NCBI GenBank assembly: GCA_018902385.1 | Contig: JABSSW010000055.1 | Coordinates: forward strand, 62,001 to 126,000 | Length of the DNA stretch: 64,000 nucleotides | From: Physcia stellaris | Taxonomy: Eukaryota > Ascomycota > Lecanoromycetes > Caliciales > Physciaceae | Direction of reading: 5' to 3' | Part shown: positions 35,401-47,399 of the stretch, piece after piece | Layout of the letters: every line of letters begins with the position of its first letter | Numbering within the stretch: the stretch's first letter is position 1 | Notes under the pieces: model-generated | Seen by the model: the letters and a program-made list of their open reading frames with translations, nothing else | Databases searched by the model: none | What the model was told of the DNA's origin: nothing | Position numbers and translations under genes: made by a program

Positions 35401-37213
35401 ACATTGGCTTCTCCTGCAACCTCCTTAACAACGATATGGATCTGATTGTCTTCAATATTCAAGACGAGAAATTGGAAACGGCAGCTGCAGAGCTCGACAG
35501 GCACCTCCAGTCATTCGGTATAACGGGATCCGATGAAGAACTAAAGGCTGCTCGAAAGAACCACGAGCCGCCGGGACCCACGCACGCCATCGTCATTGAC
35601 GGTGACTCACTGAGACTAGTCCTCGAGGAGGGCCTTCGTCAAAGGTTTCTGCTACTGTGCAAGAAGTGCAAGGCGGTCCTCTGCTGCCGAGTCAGCCCTG
35701 CTCAGAAAGCTGCTGTGGTAGAGCTAGTCAAAAACGGTCTTGATGTTATGACGCTTTCCGTTGGTGATGGCGCGAACGATGTGGCCATGATCCAAAAGGC
35801 TGATATTGGAGTGGGCATCGCCGGCGAAGAAGGCAGACAGGCGGTCATGTCTGCTGACTACGCTATTGGCCAGTTCCGGTTCCTCCAGCGATTGATCTTG
35901 GTTCATGGTAGGTGGTCTTATCGCCGAATGGGTGAAGCTATCGCAAATTTCTTCTACAAGGTATGCCAGCTCGCAATTATAATCGGCAGTTGGTGCATTG
36001 ACTAATCCCACCCAGAATATTGTGTGGACATTTACTCTGTTCTGGTACCAGCTCTACACCAACTTCGACATCTCCTACCTCGTTGACTACACATACATTC
36101 TCCTCTTCAATCTTGCCTTCACATCTCTTCCTGTCATTTTTATGGGGGTGCTTGATCAGGACGTGAGTGACAAAGTCTCGTTGGCCGTACCGCAGCTGTA
36201 CCGTAGAGGAATCGAGCGAAAAGAGTGGACACGAACCAAATTCTGGTAAGACAGTCAATCATCGAAAGACGGACTCAACTGATGTCAGTAGGCTTTACAT
36301 GATTGATGGTATGTATCAATCGGCTATCTGTTTCTTCATGGCCTACTTGCTCTTTCAGCCAGCCAACTTCGTCACCTATAACGGTCTCCAGATCAATGAC
36401 ACTAAGCGATTTGGCGTTTTCGTTGCCTGCGCGGCAATTTTCGTCGTCAATGTCTATGTCCTATTGAACACGTACAGATGGGATTGGCTGATGCTACTGC
36501 TTGTGTCTCTGAGCTTCCTGCTAATATGGTTTTGGACTGGAGTCTACACTGCGACTACTGGATCTTCATGGTTCTACAAAGCGGCGCCAGAAGTCTATGG
36601 TCAACTTTCTTTTTGGGCTTTGACCCTGCTCACAATTGCAATATGTCTCGCACCCAGGTTCGCCATCAAAGCGTTCCAGAAGCTTTATCTACCTCTGGAC
36701 GTGGACATCATCCGCGAGCAAGTGCGGTTGGGTAAATTCTCATACCTCGATCAGCATGAGGCATACGTGCCGCCTAAGATGGCCTCGCCTGCATCGTCCG
36801 AACTCTCTCAGCCGTTGAAGCGCGACCAAAGACCTTCCACTGTGGTGGCAGACGACGAAAGGCCGATTTATCCACCATCTGTCGCAGCGACAGCAACTAC
36901 ACACAACCCCCGTAGCCAAAATGGCAGCGATGGGACAGACTATTCGCGGAACAGACTCTCGCTTGATCATCCCGTTCGGCCATCATTCGATCGGCCCCGG
37001 CCTTCATTCGATAGGATGCGCAACTCGATGGATCGAACAAGGCCGAGCTTCGAGGCTAGCAACGACTTTACGTCGGCCGCGCTCCTCACAAGGATGGAGT
37101 CGAGCCATTCTCGTGACAATTCGCCCAGTCAATCGCAGTATGCGTCGCCACTCCAGTCGCCGATCCGGCCACTGTCACCAGTCAGACCACATGGAATGTC
37201 CTCTCTACGATGA
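32455..37213 (+). CDS. dnf1: P4-type ATPase, phospholipid flippase of the Dnf1/Dnf2 group
   Basis: Exons 32455-32877, 32935-35960 (see below), 36016-36245 and 36292-37213; about 1515-1533 residues. Family blocks run in order: FNNIANTYFLFLIILG, KDAIEDWRRTVLDNELNN, DPDGACYVETKNLDGETNLK, PISLYITAEIIRTLQAFFIY, the phosphorylated-Asp motif SDKTGTLTQNVMEFKK (about residue 625), KAQSPDEAALVATARDCGF, FCKGADSVIY and LSVGDGANDVAMIQKADIG. Flippases move aminophospholipids or PC to the cytosolic leaflet of plasma and endosomal membranes, with a Cdc50-type subunit. The C-terminal tail is Ser/Arg/Pro-rich with repeated RPSFDR words, probably kinase sites. Between 33265 and 33340 the frame changes. Either a 53-bp intron (33266-33318) is spliced, or one G is missing from the G4 run at 33336-33339, which would read through to EEGIQMTPVPSPQPG. 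Confidence 0.95.
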
Positions 37214-37541
37214 CGTGGTGCTTAAGCCTCTTGCTGTTTGTTAGCGTATCGTTGAATGCATATAAAGCTGCTATTGACCGAGATACCTCCATTTAGAAAA
37301 AGACTTTGCATAAGGAAATGGTCGGCAGCATGGCGAACTGGCGTTGCTGGTCTTACGGCGCCAGATTGGAGGGGAGGGGGTCGTCTGCTGTTTGATTTGG
37401 GTGAGGCAGGTATTGGCGGCGTAACACGTAGTCTCAATGTTTTTGTCCAAGGGAGGTCATTAGCCTTCTATTTTGCATTAGTTATCCAGAGGCTTTGTGT
37501 AGATAGATTGCTCCTCAAAATGCAGCCAACTATGCAATATA
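37214..37541. other. 3' flank of the flippase gene
   Basis: 328 bp between the flippase stop and the left end of the inverted-repeat element. Presumably holds the 3' UTR and polyadenylation site. No gene seen. Confidence 0.5.
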
Positions 37542-38230
37542 CTTTAAGGGTGCCTGGGGGTTTTCAAAATGCTCCTGATAGGCTTGGCTAGAGGCTAATT
37601 ATATCGAGGTTCTTCCAGAAATGCCAAGCATTTCTGTAGCATTTTCTACGAAAAAGCCTTTCTACGACCGAGATATCTCACCGAGTTTTGTTGTTTCAAC
37701 AAATCATACAGAGACAAGCTTGTAATTCCGAGCTATTATGGTAGGATATCTCTGTATTTCGCAATACTTTCAGAGATATCTCAAATTAAGCGAGCATTCG
37801 GGTAGTCCGTTGCTCAATAGTCATCCACGCCAGTCAAAATTCGACTTCAGAGTCGTGCGATTCGGCCGATTTTTACGCGGGAATGGCACTCAGAGTATTG
37901 TGTGCCAACGTGAGCGTGCTCATTGATGCGTGCGCATGCGCAAAGTACTTGATGTCCCTGATCTATGCGCTCCAATCCAGAGAACCCTGAGAAGTTTAAG
38001 GTTGAACCTAGCAAAATTTAAGGTTGATTTCCCGAAACTAGCGTATTTTCTCTGGAAAAGCTCGTCAAAAAACAAATTCCTCTCGAGAGCCTTGTATATT
38101 TGGCAGATTTCGAGTGTTAGAGTATCTCGATATTTTCTCGAGGTATTTGATTGGGCGAAATTTTGCTAGTCAGAAAGTTTACTAATCACTTTCAGGTATC
38201 ATTTGTAAAATCCCCCAGGCGCCCTTAAAG
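37542..38230. mobile_element. MITE-like non-autonomous DNA transposon, Tc1/mariner-type
   Basis: The left end, just after a TA at 37540-37541, reads CTTTAAGGGTGCCTGGGGG. The right end, read inward on the minus strand from 38230, is CTTTAAGGGCGCCTGGGGG, followed by TA at 38231-38232. Similarity continues about 10 bp further (TTTTCAAAAT against ATTTTACAAAT). This gives roughly 30-bp terminal inverted repeats flanked by a TA duplication, the insertion signature of Tc1/mariner/pogo elements. The 689-bp interior is A/T-rich, holds short palindromic words such as GAGATATCTC and a hairpin AGAAATGCCAAGCATTTCT, and has no transposase-like frame. I read it as a non-autonomous element; the close TIR match suggests it is not very old. 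Confidence 0.85.
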
Positions 38231-38767
38231 TAATTCTCCGTTCCGAACAGAATCTGAGGAAAGCGAATCGACCTTTCATACTAAGGTACTACGTAGATAT
38301 GATTATGTCATGTGAGATAACCTATTCTGTGCTAGTGCTGTGTCATGTGAGTCATGCGCGTAACAAAACGCGTTGCCGAGGCAAGTGGCGTATCGCGTTC
38401 CTTACTTTAATGTTACCAATATCGAGTCCTCCTTGATATCTCTCACTTCTGACGCACCCGGGATAAATTGAGCATCACTTCATCCCTGTGAAGTAACCGT
38501 CATTTCTTTCATTGCAAACACTTCAGTCTTCACACGGTCGTAGCTGAGCTAGTCTAATGGTTCTGGGCATTTCACGAGGGTTTCTATCATGCTTCTCTTC
38601 AACCCTTGGTCGTAGCTTTAGCATTCTTCAACCGCTTGTCACGGTTAATCGTAGACAAGCCTGCTGCCAACAATGCAAGCGCTCGTTGTATCATAGCTTC
38701 GCCCCGAAATTATAGTGCAAAACTGCCTTCTGGGGCAGCGAGCGCTAGGTACCTTGGAGAGTTCATA
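38231..38767. promoter_or_regulatory. Upstream region of SEN1
   Basis: Between the transposon and the SEN1 start codon. It includes an ACGCGT word at 38368-38373, the core of the Mlu cell-cycle box in yeasts, but one copy can occur by chance. The transposon lies about 540 bp from the ATG, so it might touch the SEN1 promoter. No gene seen. Confidence 0.35.
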
Positions 38768-41700
38768 ATGGCAGATCAGGAGCGGACGAGCGATTTGATC
38801 AGTACAATAAAGTGAAGCTCATCTGAATCCGGCTCTCAGTGCCAGGCTAACATCATACAGAGCATTTGAGCATCTAGCGCCACAGGTCCATTGGTTCTGT
38901 CCTTCAGGTGTAATTGACAATCCTGATAATCCTCTCGTTAAATCAGAAGACCCGGATATTTGGCGAAAGGATGCCCATCATTTTGAGAAAAGCCACCTCG
39001 CTCGCCAAAGGGCCTTTCACGAGTGCCTGGACTTTTATGCTTATGAAGGGGTCGAAGCTGTCCAATTCCAGGATTTCCTCAAGAAGGAAGTCGACAGAAA
39101 TCTAGGAAGATGTGAACAGTGTATCGTTGAGTATTACAAATTGAAAAGCCGATGGATTGATCAGGTAGAAATGTGAGTCGGTCCGCTGTACCCCAAGATA
39201 CGTGTTTACTTTGAAATGAGTTGATACGAGGATGCTGACCAAAGCAGCAACGAAACCGCTGAGGCAGTTGCTTTTGTGACTTCGAAGCTCAATGATATCG
39301 ACATCAGTCGCATAGTCCACAAATTAGACAACCTGGCTCTGACATTGCGCCATGAGGATATTGAGAAGCATCCCGCGCGATATGGCTTGCTTGATGCTTT
39401 GAGTTGTGAGACTTTCCTCGGAAATGATGATTTGGTGCGGCAACATTTCGACCGACCCTTCGATTATCTTTGCGTGAATGCTCTGTCGTCAGTCAGCGTC
39501 TTCATGCCCGGCACAACCATCTTCCTTTTCGACCCCAATCCTTCAAGACGTCATTGGGCTTTATCTTCATGGTCAGGTTACAGTGAAATGGGTAGAGAGG
39601 ATGAGTTCAACTTTGCCATCAAGAACCCTTTGATTAAGGTGCTGCAAGACACTTCAGTCAATGGCAATGACAGCAAATTCTTAGAGCGATTCTGGGTTGG
39701 AATTCGAGTCATTGTCGAAAAGTTGGATCCGAATTTGATCACGCACTCACTGCGAGCTTTGGAAGCCCCGGACGTTTTTAGGCTTAGCTTAGAACATCTA
39801 CACTACGATAAAACTGGCCTAAGATTCATATTGCAGGCTGTATCTGCGCTACTCAAGATGGCACCGAAAGATTACTGGGAATCTATGGGCGCTATATCCC
39901 CTACGGCCGTCGTGGAAAACATTTTCAATCCTCACTTCACAGCTATTCTAACAGAAAGTTGGTATGGTGGAAACCCGACAGAATCTACAGTCAACGACCT
40001 TTTTGATTGGATCAGACCTTTCGTGAACTCTCTGGAGACGGTACATCAATCTCAAACTTGCCGCGCGATCTCAGGCCAATTAATGAAGAAGCTGCAACAA
40101 GCTTCCATCCCCATGGACGCAAAGATTGAGTGTTGGCGAAGGGGGCTTAGTGTAATAAAATTCACGCTTCTCAATTGCAACAAGGAACATCCCACGTTTG
40201 GTCCAACCGGCCGAGTGGTTGCTGCGGAGACACTGGACGTCGTGAGTCAGTATATCGAACGCATTCTAACTTTACCCACGTTCCCCGAAGATGACCCCTG
40301 GTACGGGCCTTGTGCCGCGCTGTCTCTCGATATCGTGGAACTTGCCTTGACCTTGGAATGCAAGTCGCTTCGGACAGATCAAGAAACACTGCGGAACTCC
40401 AGAGACATGGACCCCGGCACCTGCTCATACGGACCTGCAATCTGGGATAAACTAGTCCAGCAGCTGGTCCATACAAACGTCGAACTGGCTCGCACGGCGC
40501 TCAGTGGAATTAATGGACTGATGGGACTAGAAAAATTCATGACTGTTAAAGACGAGATTAACAGGAGCTACAAAAGTGACTTCAATGTCAAATTCAGCCA
40601 TCTGACGCATCTCGTTTGTCAAATGCTAGAACGCATCAATGATTTCGATCCTGTCGACCTGGACAGATTGTTTCGAAAACCTACAACCGCAACGGCTCTT
40701 GTTGCTTCTTTGTTCTCCCCCGACGCTAGTACTTATGAAGCCGGCGTGAACCTGATGAAGACCATCAGTTCGGAGTCCGTGAGGCAAGACGCAATACGTC
40801 ACGTTATACTTTCATTCTTTGACGTAACGTTAGATGCCATGTCAAGATCGCTGCGGCGAATCGCTCATACGAGGGTGTATGCTTCCTGTCCTCGAATGCT
40901 CAAGACGTGCAAAGACGTGCTCGATATCCTTTGCGATTCGCAGACAGGCCTGCTCCGCTCTCGAACGCTGCAGAGTTTGACGGAGGCCAAATCAGTTGAG
41001 AACTTCTGGCAACATTTATGGGAAGTTCTTAAAATTATCTACGAAATGACCGATGCATGGAGTAAAGCACATGTGGCCGATGCGGAGAACATGAAGGAAT
41101 TTGTCCGAGACACTATGGATTTTTCTGAACGTCTTTTAGATGAATATAGTATTATTGCCAGTGCTATAGACTCTGCAATTTTCATCAAGAAAGAGGAAGG
41201 ACACCAAGATAGTGAGACTACAATAGTCGCTAAGCGTCTGCTGGAACCACCAGCCAAGACTATGGAGGTGATTGTCAGGTGGTTACGGCTTCGAGATCTA
41301 TACCTTGTTGGAAAATCGGTCAATTTAACCAAGAAACTTCTCAACCGCCTCAGTGAGAAGGCAATGGTACTTGCTAAAGAGCCTAGTGACTTTGTTGAGT
41401 TGGTGATTCGTGGAGGACCCCAAGGGCGGACTAATCTAACACCCCAGGAGAAAGCGGAGCTTGCTAGAGCGATAGAGGCGAATCTTGGTCGACCAATCGC
41501 ACCTATAGTGACTGAAATCGAGCACTCTCCCACTCCAGATCCTCAGGAGAAACGATCACAAGCTACCTCAACAATCAAGAAAGAAAAGAACGGCACTATC
41601 GACTTGGAGGCATGGAGATCTAAATCTAAACCTCCAGCACAAGTCATCGATATAGCTACTGAGGACGAGTTTGGGGACTCGGATATCCCGGACGCTGACC

Positions 41701-44700
41701 TGATGTCTGCTAGCCGCTTAGCAGAAGGGTTGAAAAAGCTTCCAAAGGACAAAATGCCAGCACGCTCTAAACCTCTAGGTGCATCCTTCACGAAATTTGA
41801 GGCGAAGGATGCTGGACAGAAATTGGCACAACAAACGGCTTTCGCTGAAAAACGCAAAAAGGAGCTTGAAGCTAAGAAAAAGAGGGACGCAGAAGTAGTA
41901 GCAATGCAACGGAAGAAAGTGGGAGTTTTACCAGGGAGTCTTGGCATTCAAGGGAAAGATCATGCTCCCAAGCAAACGGGTGTGATGGTGTCCTCTGGCT
42001 CAGAGTCCGGCTCTGACGATGACGTTGACCGAGATCTCTTCGGTACTCTGAAGAAGGCACCCAAGATCTCTGGCGGAGTCATGGACATACATACTGACAG
42101 ACTAAAACAATTGAAAGAGAAAGGCCCTGTCAAAAAGACTAAACAGATCAGGTCAGCCAAGGATATGCGCGCCCGACTGGCGCCCGATCTGACATCCCTT
42201 CACAAGACTATTCTCGGATGGGAGTTCTTCAATGCCGGTGAATTTCCTCCCGGTTCCGGCCGTGATAATTATACACTGGTCAGCAATACCTTTCGTGATC
42301 CTCGTAGCTATCAGGACGTGTTTGAGCCCTTGCTGGCCCTTGAAGGTTGGCAAGGCTTTCTCAAGTCAAGAGAGGAAGGCTCAGCCAAAGTATTCGAGAT
42401 CAAGATTGCTAACCGACTGACTGTCGACTCATTTGTAGAGGTTGGCACAACCATGACGCTCAACGAGGGGAAAGAGCTTGGTATTAGCGAGGCCGACATT
42501 GTGTTGATGTCTAAAGGACACTCTCCCGTGACGGAAGCTCAGCAGCCCCACTGTCTAGCCCGCGTATTCAAGATCAGCCGCAAGAAAGGAAATATGGAGA
42601 TTACTTATAGAGTCAACGTAGGCAATATCCTGTTGCCCTCGATGACACCGAACGCGACTTTGCATGGCGTGAAGATCTTCTCGTTGACGCCGCTAGAACG
42701 AGAATACGGTGCATTGTTAGGTTTGAAGTATTTTGATCTTTGCGACGAGATCATCAGAGCTAAGCCTTCACCCATACTACAATACTCGGAGAAACAACTT
42801 GATCTTCTCAGCGCAAAGTACAAAATTAATCCTGCGCAGGCAAAAGCGGTCAGGTCCGCTATTGACAACGATGCGTTTACGTTGATCCAAGGGTCAGTAC
42901 TACTCTAGCATTCCGTTAATTGCTTCTACTAACGATCAACAGACCTCCAGGATCTGGCAAAACCAAAACCATCGTGGCTATCGTAGGTGCACTGTTGACA
43001 GGGCAATTTGAAGAGAAAGCTACAGTCATTGCTCGCCCTTCGGCGAATGGTCATAACGCGTCACGTTCCTCGGCGTCCAGTACATCGAAAAAGCTATTAG
43101 TCTGTGCGCCTAGTAATGCGGCCGTGGACGAACTCGTCATGAGATTCAAAGAGGGCATCAAATCGCTGGACGGCATTTTCCACAAACCTTCCGTGGTCAG
43201 GCTAGGACGTAGCGACGCAATCAACACCAAAGTCGTCGATGTCACTCTTGAGGAGTTGGTCAATGTTAAACTCAATATTGCCAGCGGAAAGAACCCAAAT
43301 ACTGGTCAAGACATTCAACAGCTCATGTTGGCACACAAAAGTACGTGTGACGAATTCAATACGCATCGAGCAATGATGGACGCACTTAAAGCAAGCGGAA
43401 AGGCCGTCACTTCTGAACAGGAACGTACTTTTGAAGTGTTGAAAAGGAAAAAGCAACAGCTCAGTAATCAGATTGATTCTGCCCGGGACAGCGGCGACAT
43501 GGTCGCACGCGATGCTGAAATAACTCGGAGGAAGATACAGCAAGAGATATTGGACGGAGCTCATGTGATCTGTGCTACCCTCAGTGGCAGTGGACACGAC
43601 ATGTTCCAGAGTCTTAACATCGAGTTTGAGACCGTCATCATTGACGAAGCGGCACAATCGATCGAACTAAGTGCGTTGATCCCTCTCAAATACGGCTGCT
43701 CTAAATGCATACTTGTGGGTGATCCGAAACAGCTCCCACCCACAGTACTATCGAGAGAAGCTGCACGATTTCAGTACGAGCAGAGCCTGTTCGTCCGAAT
43801 GCAGAAAAACCACCCCAATGATGTACATCTCCTGGATACGCAGTACCGTATGCACCCGGAGATAAGCATGTTCCCGAGCAAGGCGTTCTATGATGGAAGG
43901 CTACTTGATGGTAAAGACATGGCTGCTCTGCGAGCTCGACCTTGGCACCAGAGCGATATCCTCGGTCCCTACCGATTCTTCGACGTGCAAGGAACCCAAC
44001 AGAGTGCACCCCGTGGCCACTCCCTGGTCAACTTTGCTGAGATTGACATGGCCATGAAGCTTTTTGCACGTCTCACGACAGACTGCCGTGGCTACGAGTT
44101 CACGGGCAAGGTTGGTATAATAACTCCGTACAAAAGTCAACTGCGAGAGCTTCGGTCGCGATTTGCACAAAGATATGGTGACACGATCTTTGACACTATT
44201 GAATTTAACACCACCGATGCTTTCCAGGGCCGAGAAAGCGAGGTCATAATCTTCTCTTGCGTACGAGCATCAGTTGGAAAAGGCATTGGCTTTGTTTCGG
44301 ATATAAGACGGATGAATGTGGGCATCACACGAGCAAAGTCTTCTCTCTGGGTCCTGGGGAATTCCCAATCGCTGATGCAGGGGGAGTTTTGGGCTAAACT
44401 CATCAATGATGCAAAGAACCGAGGTCGTTATTCTGGCTCTGAAGTTCTGGAATTACTTCAAAACCCCCTTTTGAAAATGGATCCCAACTTTGTGTCCAAG
44501 CGTAAGAATAGCTCACAACCTATCATCTCACCCACTGCCAGCGACATTGAGATGGTAGATGCACCTTCCTTGGATGATACTAGCCTATTACAAGCCTCAC
44601 GGCCTGCGACGGGATTCCGGGATCTGCTGAAGCTGTTAACAGTAAGCCAGACAAGTACATCCCCTCAGGTGGCTTCAACGGGCTCAACACCAATCTGAGT

Positions 44701-45610
44701 TGCGCGCTTTGTGGTAGCACTTCGCATTACACTTTTATGTGCGATAATACTGCAGCCAAAGCCTCAAGCCGTGGCGGCTGTTACCGCTGTGGTAGTCTCG
44801 ATCATGAGAAGGAGCGGTGCACCAACGAACGCTGTATTGAGTGTGGTAATTTTGGTCATACTCAGCAGTATTGTACCAGTCCGTTGACCTTGACCAAATC
44901 AGAAAAGGATCGGCTTAAAATATTTGAGTCAGAGCATCGGCGATTCTTACAGCGATTACCAGAAAAACAGAGGAGACGACAACTTGGCGATCATGACAAG
45001 GCCGTCCCGGTTGTTCTATCGACTTTGGATATGCCGCCACCTATCGAACCAAAGAAACACCCCCAGCAGCCTCAACAGATTGGTAGGAAAAGAACAAGAG
45101 AGCCCTCGCCTCCGATGGACGCTCCAAAGGGACCAAGATTATCAAATGGAGGTTTCTATAGGGCCAAGGTCGGTATTTGCTACAAGGTTTTTTACCGTTA
45201 TACTGACTATATACCTTCAGGTCCACAATTCGCAACAGGTGGGCTCCAAGGATAGTCCATCGAGACCCGCAGGACAACCGAATGTCTCGCTGCGCTCTCC
45301 CACCCTATCATCTGGCAGTAGGTCTGAGTTATCTGGTCGGATCCCGAATCAATCCCTCGATAGAAGCGCAGTATCCCCTATCAACTCTTTGCCCCAACCG
45401 AGACCTCGAGAGAAATTAGACCATCCAGCAGCAGGCACTGCAGGACCAGACACTAATTTGCAGAGTGGTCCTGGTAAAAGCGATGCTAATCCTCCTTCTA
45501 TGTCTTCCTCCAGCTTTCCTAAGAGACCGCCAATACCTAATGTCAAACCCCCGGCCAAGAAGAAAAAGGAGGTCAATCCATTTCTGATACCCAACAAAAA
45601 GCGAAGGTGA
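38768..45610 (+). CDS. sen1: Sen1-type superfamily 1 RNA/DNA helicase (senataxin orthologue)
   Basis: Exons 38768-38811, 38861-39172, 39248-42892, 42943-45168 and 45221-45610, about 2205 residues if one lost base is restored. The N-terminal domain begins MADQERTSDLISTIK with AFEHLAPQVHWFCPSGV, as in fungal Sen1. Helicase motifs begin near residue 1335: QGPPGSGKTKTIV, CAPSNAAVDELV, TVIIDEAAQSIELSALIPL, LVGDPKQLPPTVLS, LLDTQYRMHPEISMFPS, TTDAFQGRESEVIIFSCVRA and RRMNVGITRAKSSLWVLGN. The C-terminus has CCHC zinc knuckles (CALCGSTSHYTFMC, CYRCGSLDHEKERC, CIECGNFGHTQQYC) and a basic end PAKKKKEVNPF. Sen1 unwinds R-loops and ends Pol II transcription in the nucleus. The frame shifts by one base between about 44584 and 44698, before the knuckles; the G3 run at 44611-44613 is the best candidate site. 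Confidence 0.95.
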
Positions 45611-46348
45611 AGCCCATTCCCGTAGTTATGTGTGAACAGCGGTATACCTTAAGCACGATCTGCATATCAGCGTTGAATCTTGTTGCGTCGTTGAAAGCAT
45701 TGCGTTGGTGTTAATGCATGGAAATTGGCATCTTAGTCTTGACTGTAGCATTCGAAGGGACTTGGAGGCTTTACAGTATGGACTCCGTAAGTAGCGGAGT
45801 CTCAGGGGTATCCGTAAGGGACCGGAGGTTCATTCTCGATTTAACCCAAACGCTCAGCCGCGGTTTCAATCCCGTCTTCGTCTTCAATATCAATACATAG
45901 CTGCACTTCCAACTTCCAAACAATCTTGGATCAAGTCATCCTTTGTCCTTCATCACAACATTTTCACATGCACCAGCCATGAGCTCCGCGGTCTCGATTG
46001 AAGTGCAGCCAGTTCAGCATTCCCTTATTCCGTTTGACTTATCAGTCAAAATCATACAAATCTCTTTAACTCTGAATCCCTTACCACTCGAATCTATTCT
46101 CTGCATCTCACTCGGTATAGGAGTCATCGCTTCCGCGAGCGTCATTGTGTTTGTAGCTGGCTTGTAAGACAACCATGAGCAACCCCCTCCGCTGTGAGAG
46201 CTATTTTCCATTTCAACACCTTCTCTCCTGTAAAGTATGCCACCAAACAACGTAGGCAAATCGAGCTTCCTCGCCGTTGTCTTTCACGTTATAACAGTAG
46301 AATCCCACTGACTCCCTCGCTTCCCGCCCTCACCTCCACCCTCGACAT
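45611..46348. other. Intergenic region with a doubtful 62-codon frame
   Basis: After the SEN1 stop. A small ATG frame at 45979-46167 (+) encodes a peptide with one hydrophobic helix (ILCISLGIGVIASASVIVFV); nothing else supports it as a gene. A tandem-like GGACTCCG..GCGGAGTCTC inverted word near 45780-45804 could form a small hairpin. Otherwise nothing is seen. Confidence 0.35.
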
Positions 46349-46960
46349 ACCCTATCACCATTGTCCGTATCTCCGACACTCACGGCACATAACCTGCCCT
46401 TTCCACCCGGCGATCGCCCCTCCACGCAGGAGGTCTCTCACAGCGTGGGGCAATTCCACCGAGATCCAAGCGCATCTAATAACAGCCGCACAGGCATATT
46501 CCTGTCATCGGCAGGAACCATGATTTTGCCACCCAGAGCGGTGGAAGCAGCCTGCACACGCGACAACGGCAAGAAAAGCAAAGGGATAGCAAGACAGCAG
46601 AGGAGCGACATCCACTACCTGTGCAACATCCTCTATTTCCCAGTCGGAGAGACCGTCTATCGCTTCGCAGCCACGCCCCGACACGCCCTCTCCGCCTTTC
46701 CAACATCCCATCGGCGATGATATAGGATTTTGGACTGATACCGTGCCCCTCGGCCACAGACATTACTTGTTACGCGTGGCCCTCCAATGGCCATCTCGAC
46801 GGCGTGATCATGCCTTGCGAAGGAGGTGGTGAGAGTGAGGTCGCGGCTAGCAGTGTTTGGTTATAAAGACGTTAGCTATGGGGTTTCAGGAGCGGGTTGG
46901 CAGAGTCGTATGAGGGTGGGTATCGAGGGGGGTTGAGGGAATGGGGAGAGTGTGTTGGGT
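46349..46960 (+). pseudogene. Decayed calcineurin-like metallophosphoesterase
   Basis: The motifs of a fungal calcineurin-like phosphoesterase appear in the right order and roughly right spacing, but in different frames. PITIVRISDTHGT (about 46351-46390) is the first metal-binding block. A GGLSQRG piece after HA (about 46432-46455) stands for the HAGDL block, then TEIQAHL. VIGRNHDFA (46504-46530) stands for GNHD. ATDI..GHLDG (about 46756-46803) matches the THGPPxGHLDG region. VFGYKDVSYG (46853-46882) replaces VFGHIHVGYG and has lost both metal-binding His. Several frame changes and the lost final His pair show the gene is dead unless the sequence here is very poor. Intact relatives are cytosolic phosphoesterases of unknown substrate, common as multicopy genes in Pezizomycotina. 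Confidence 0.78.
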
Positions 46961-47399
46961 ATGCTGGGGTTCTGTGATTAGGGGATGGGTTATGCCACGA
47001 AGGTGGAGGGGGAAGGAGGGAAGAGGGCAAGACCATGTTTGTGAATGCGGCTGTTGTGGAAGGATGGGTGGGAGGAATATAGGGTCAAGAACGAGGCAGG
47101 GGGTTTCAAGGTGTCAGGGGATATCAGGAGGGACGACGTGATGTTATGTGACTGCAATATTCCCCATGCATCTGGATGTTGGTGATGAACGCGTAGAACA
47201 TAAAGGGTTCCTGAGCCTTGAAAGATCAATGTTTTTTTTTAGACATCTTAGGTCATCAAGATCCACAGTCGTGAAAAACGTGGGAGTACTTGCCCCGGGC
47301 AAGACAATGGATCAAAGTAATCTATTGATTACGATGGAGCGTCTGGTGGCACCATTACCTTCCTGTTGTAATCCGGCGGACCATGCTCGAAGCCAGATA
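46961..47399. other. G-rich flank, no gene
   Basis: The plus strand continues purine-rich from the pseudogene tail to about 47110. No open frame of note. The right part is probably the 3' UTR of the minus-strand disordered-protein gene that ends at 47400. Confidence 0.4.

Noticed and set aside
38368-38373. ACGCGT as a functional Mlu cell-cycle box for SEN1
   Set aside because: One six-base match in half a kilobase is expected often enough by chance; no second copy or partner site was seen.
38540-38620. tRNA-like text (CTAGTCTAATGGTTCTGG) before SEN1
   Set aside because: The cloverleaf cannot be completed: there is no T-arm consensus or pairing ends. It lies in the SEN1 leader region.
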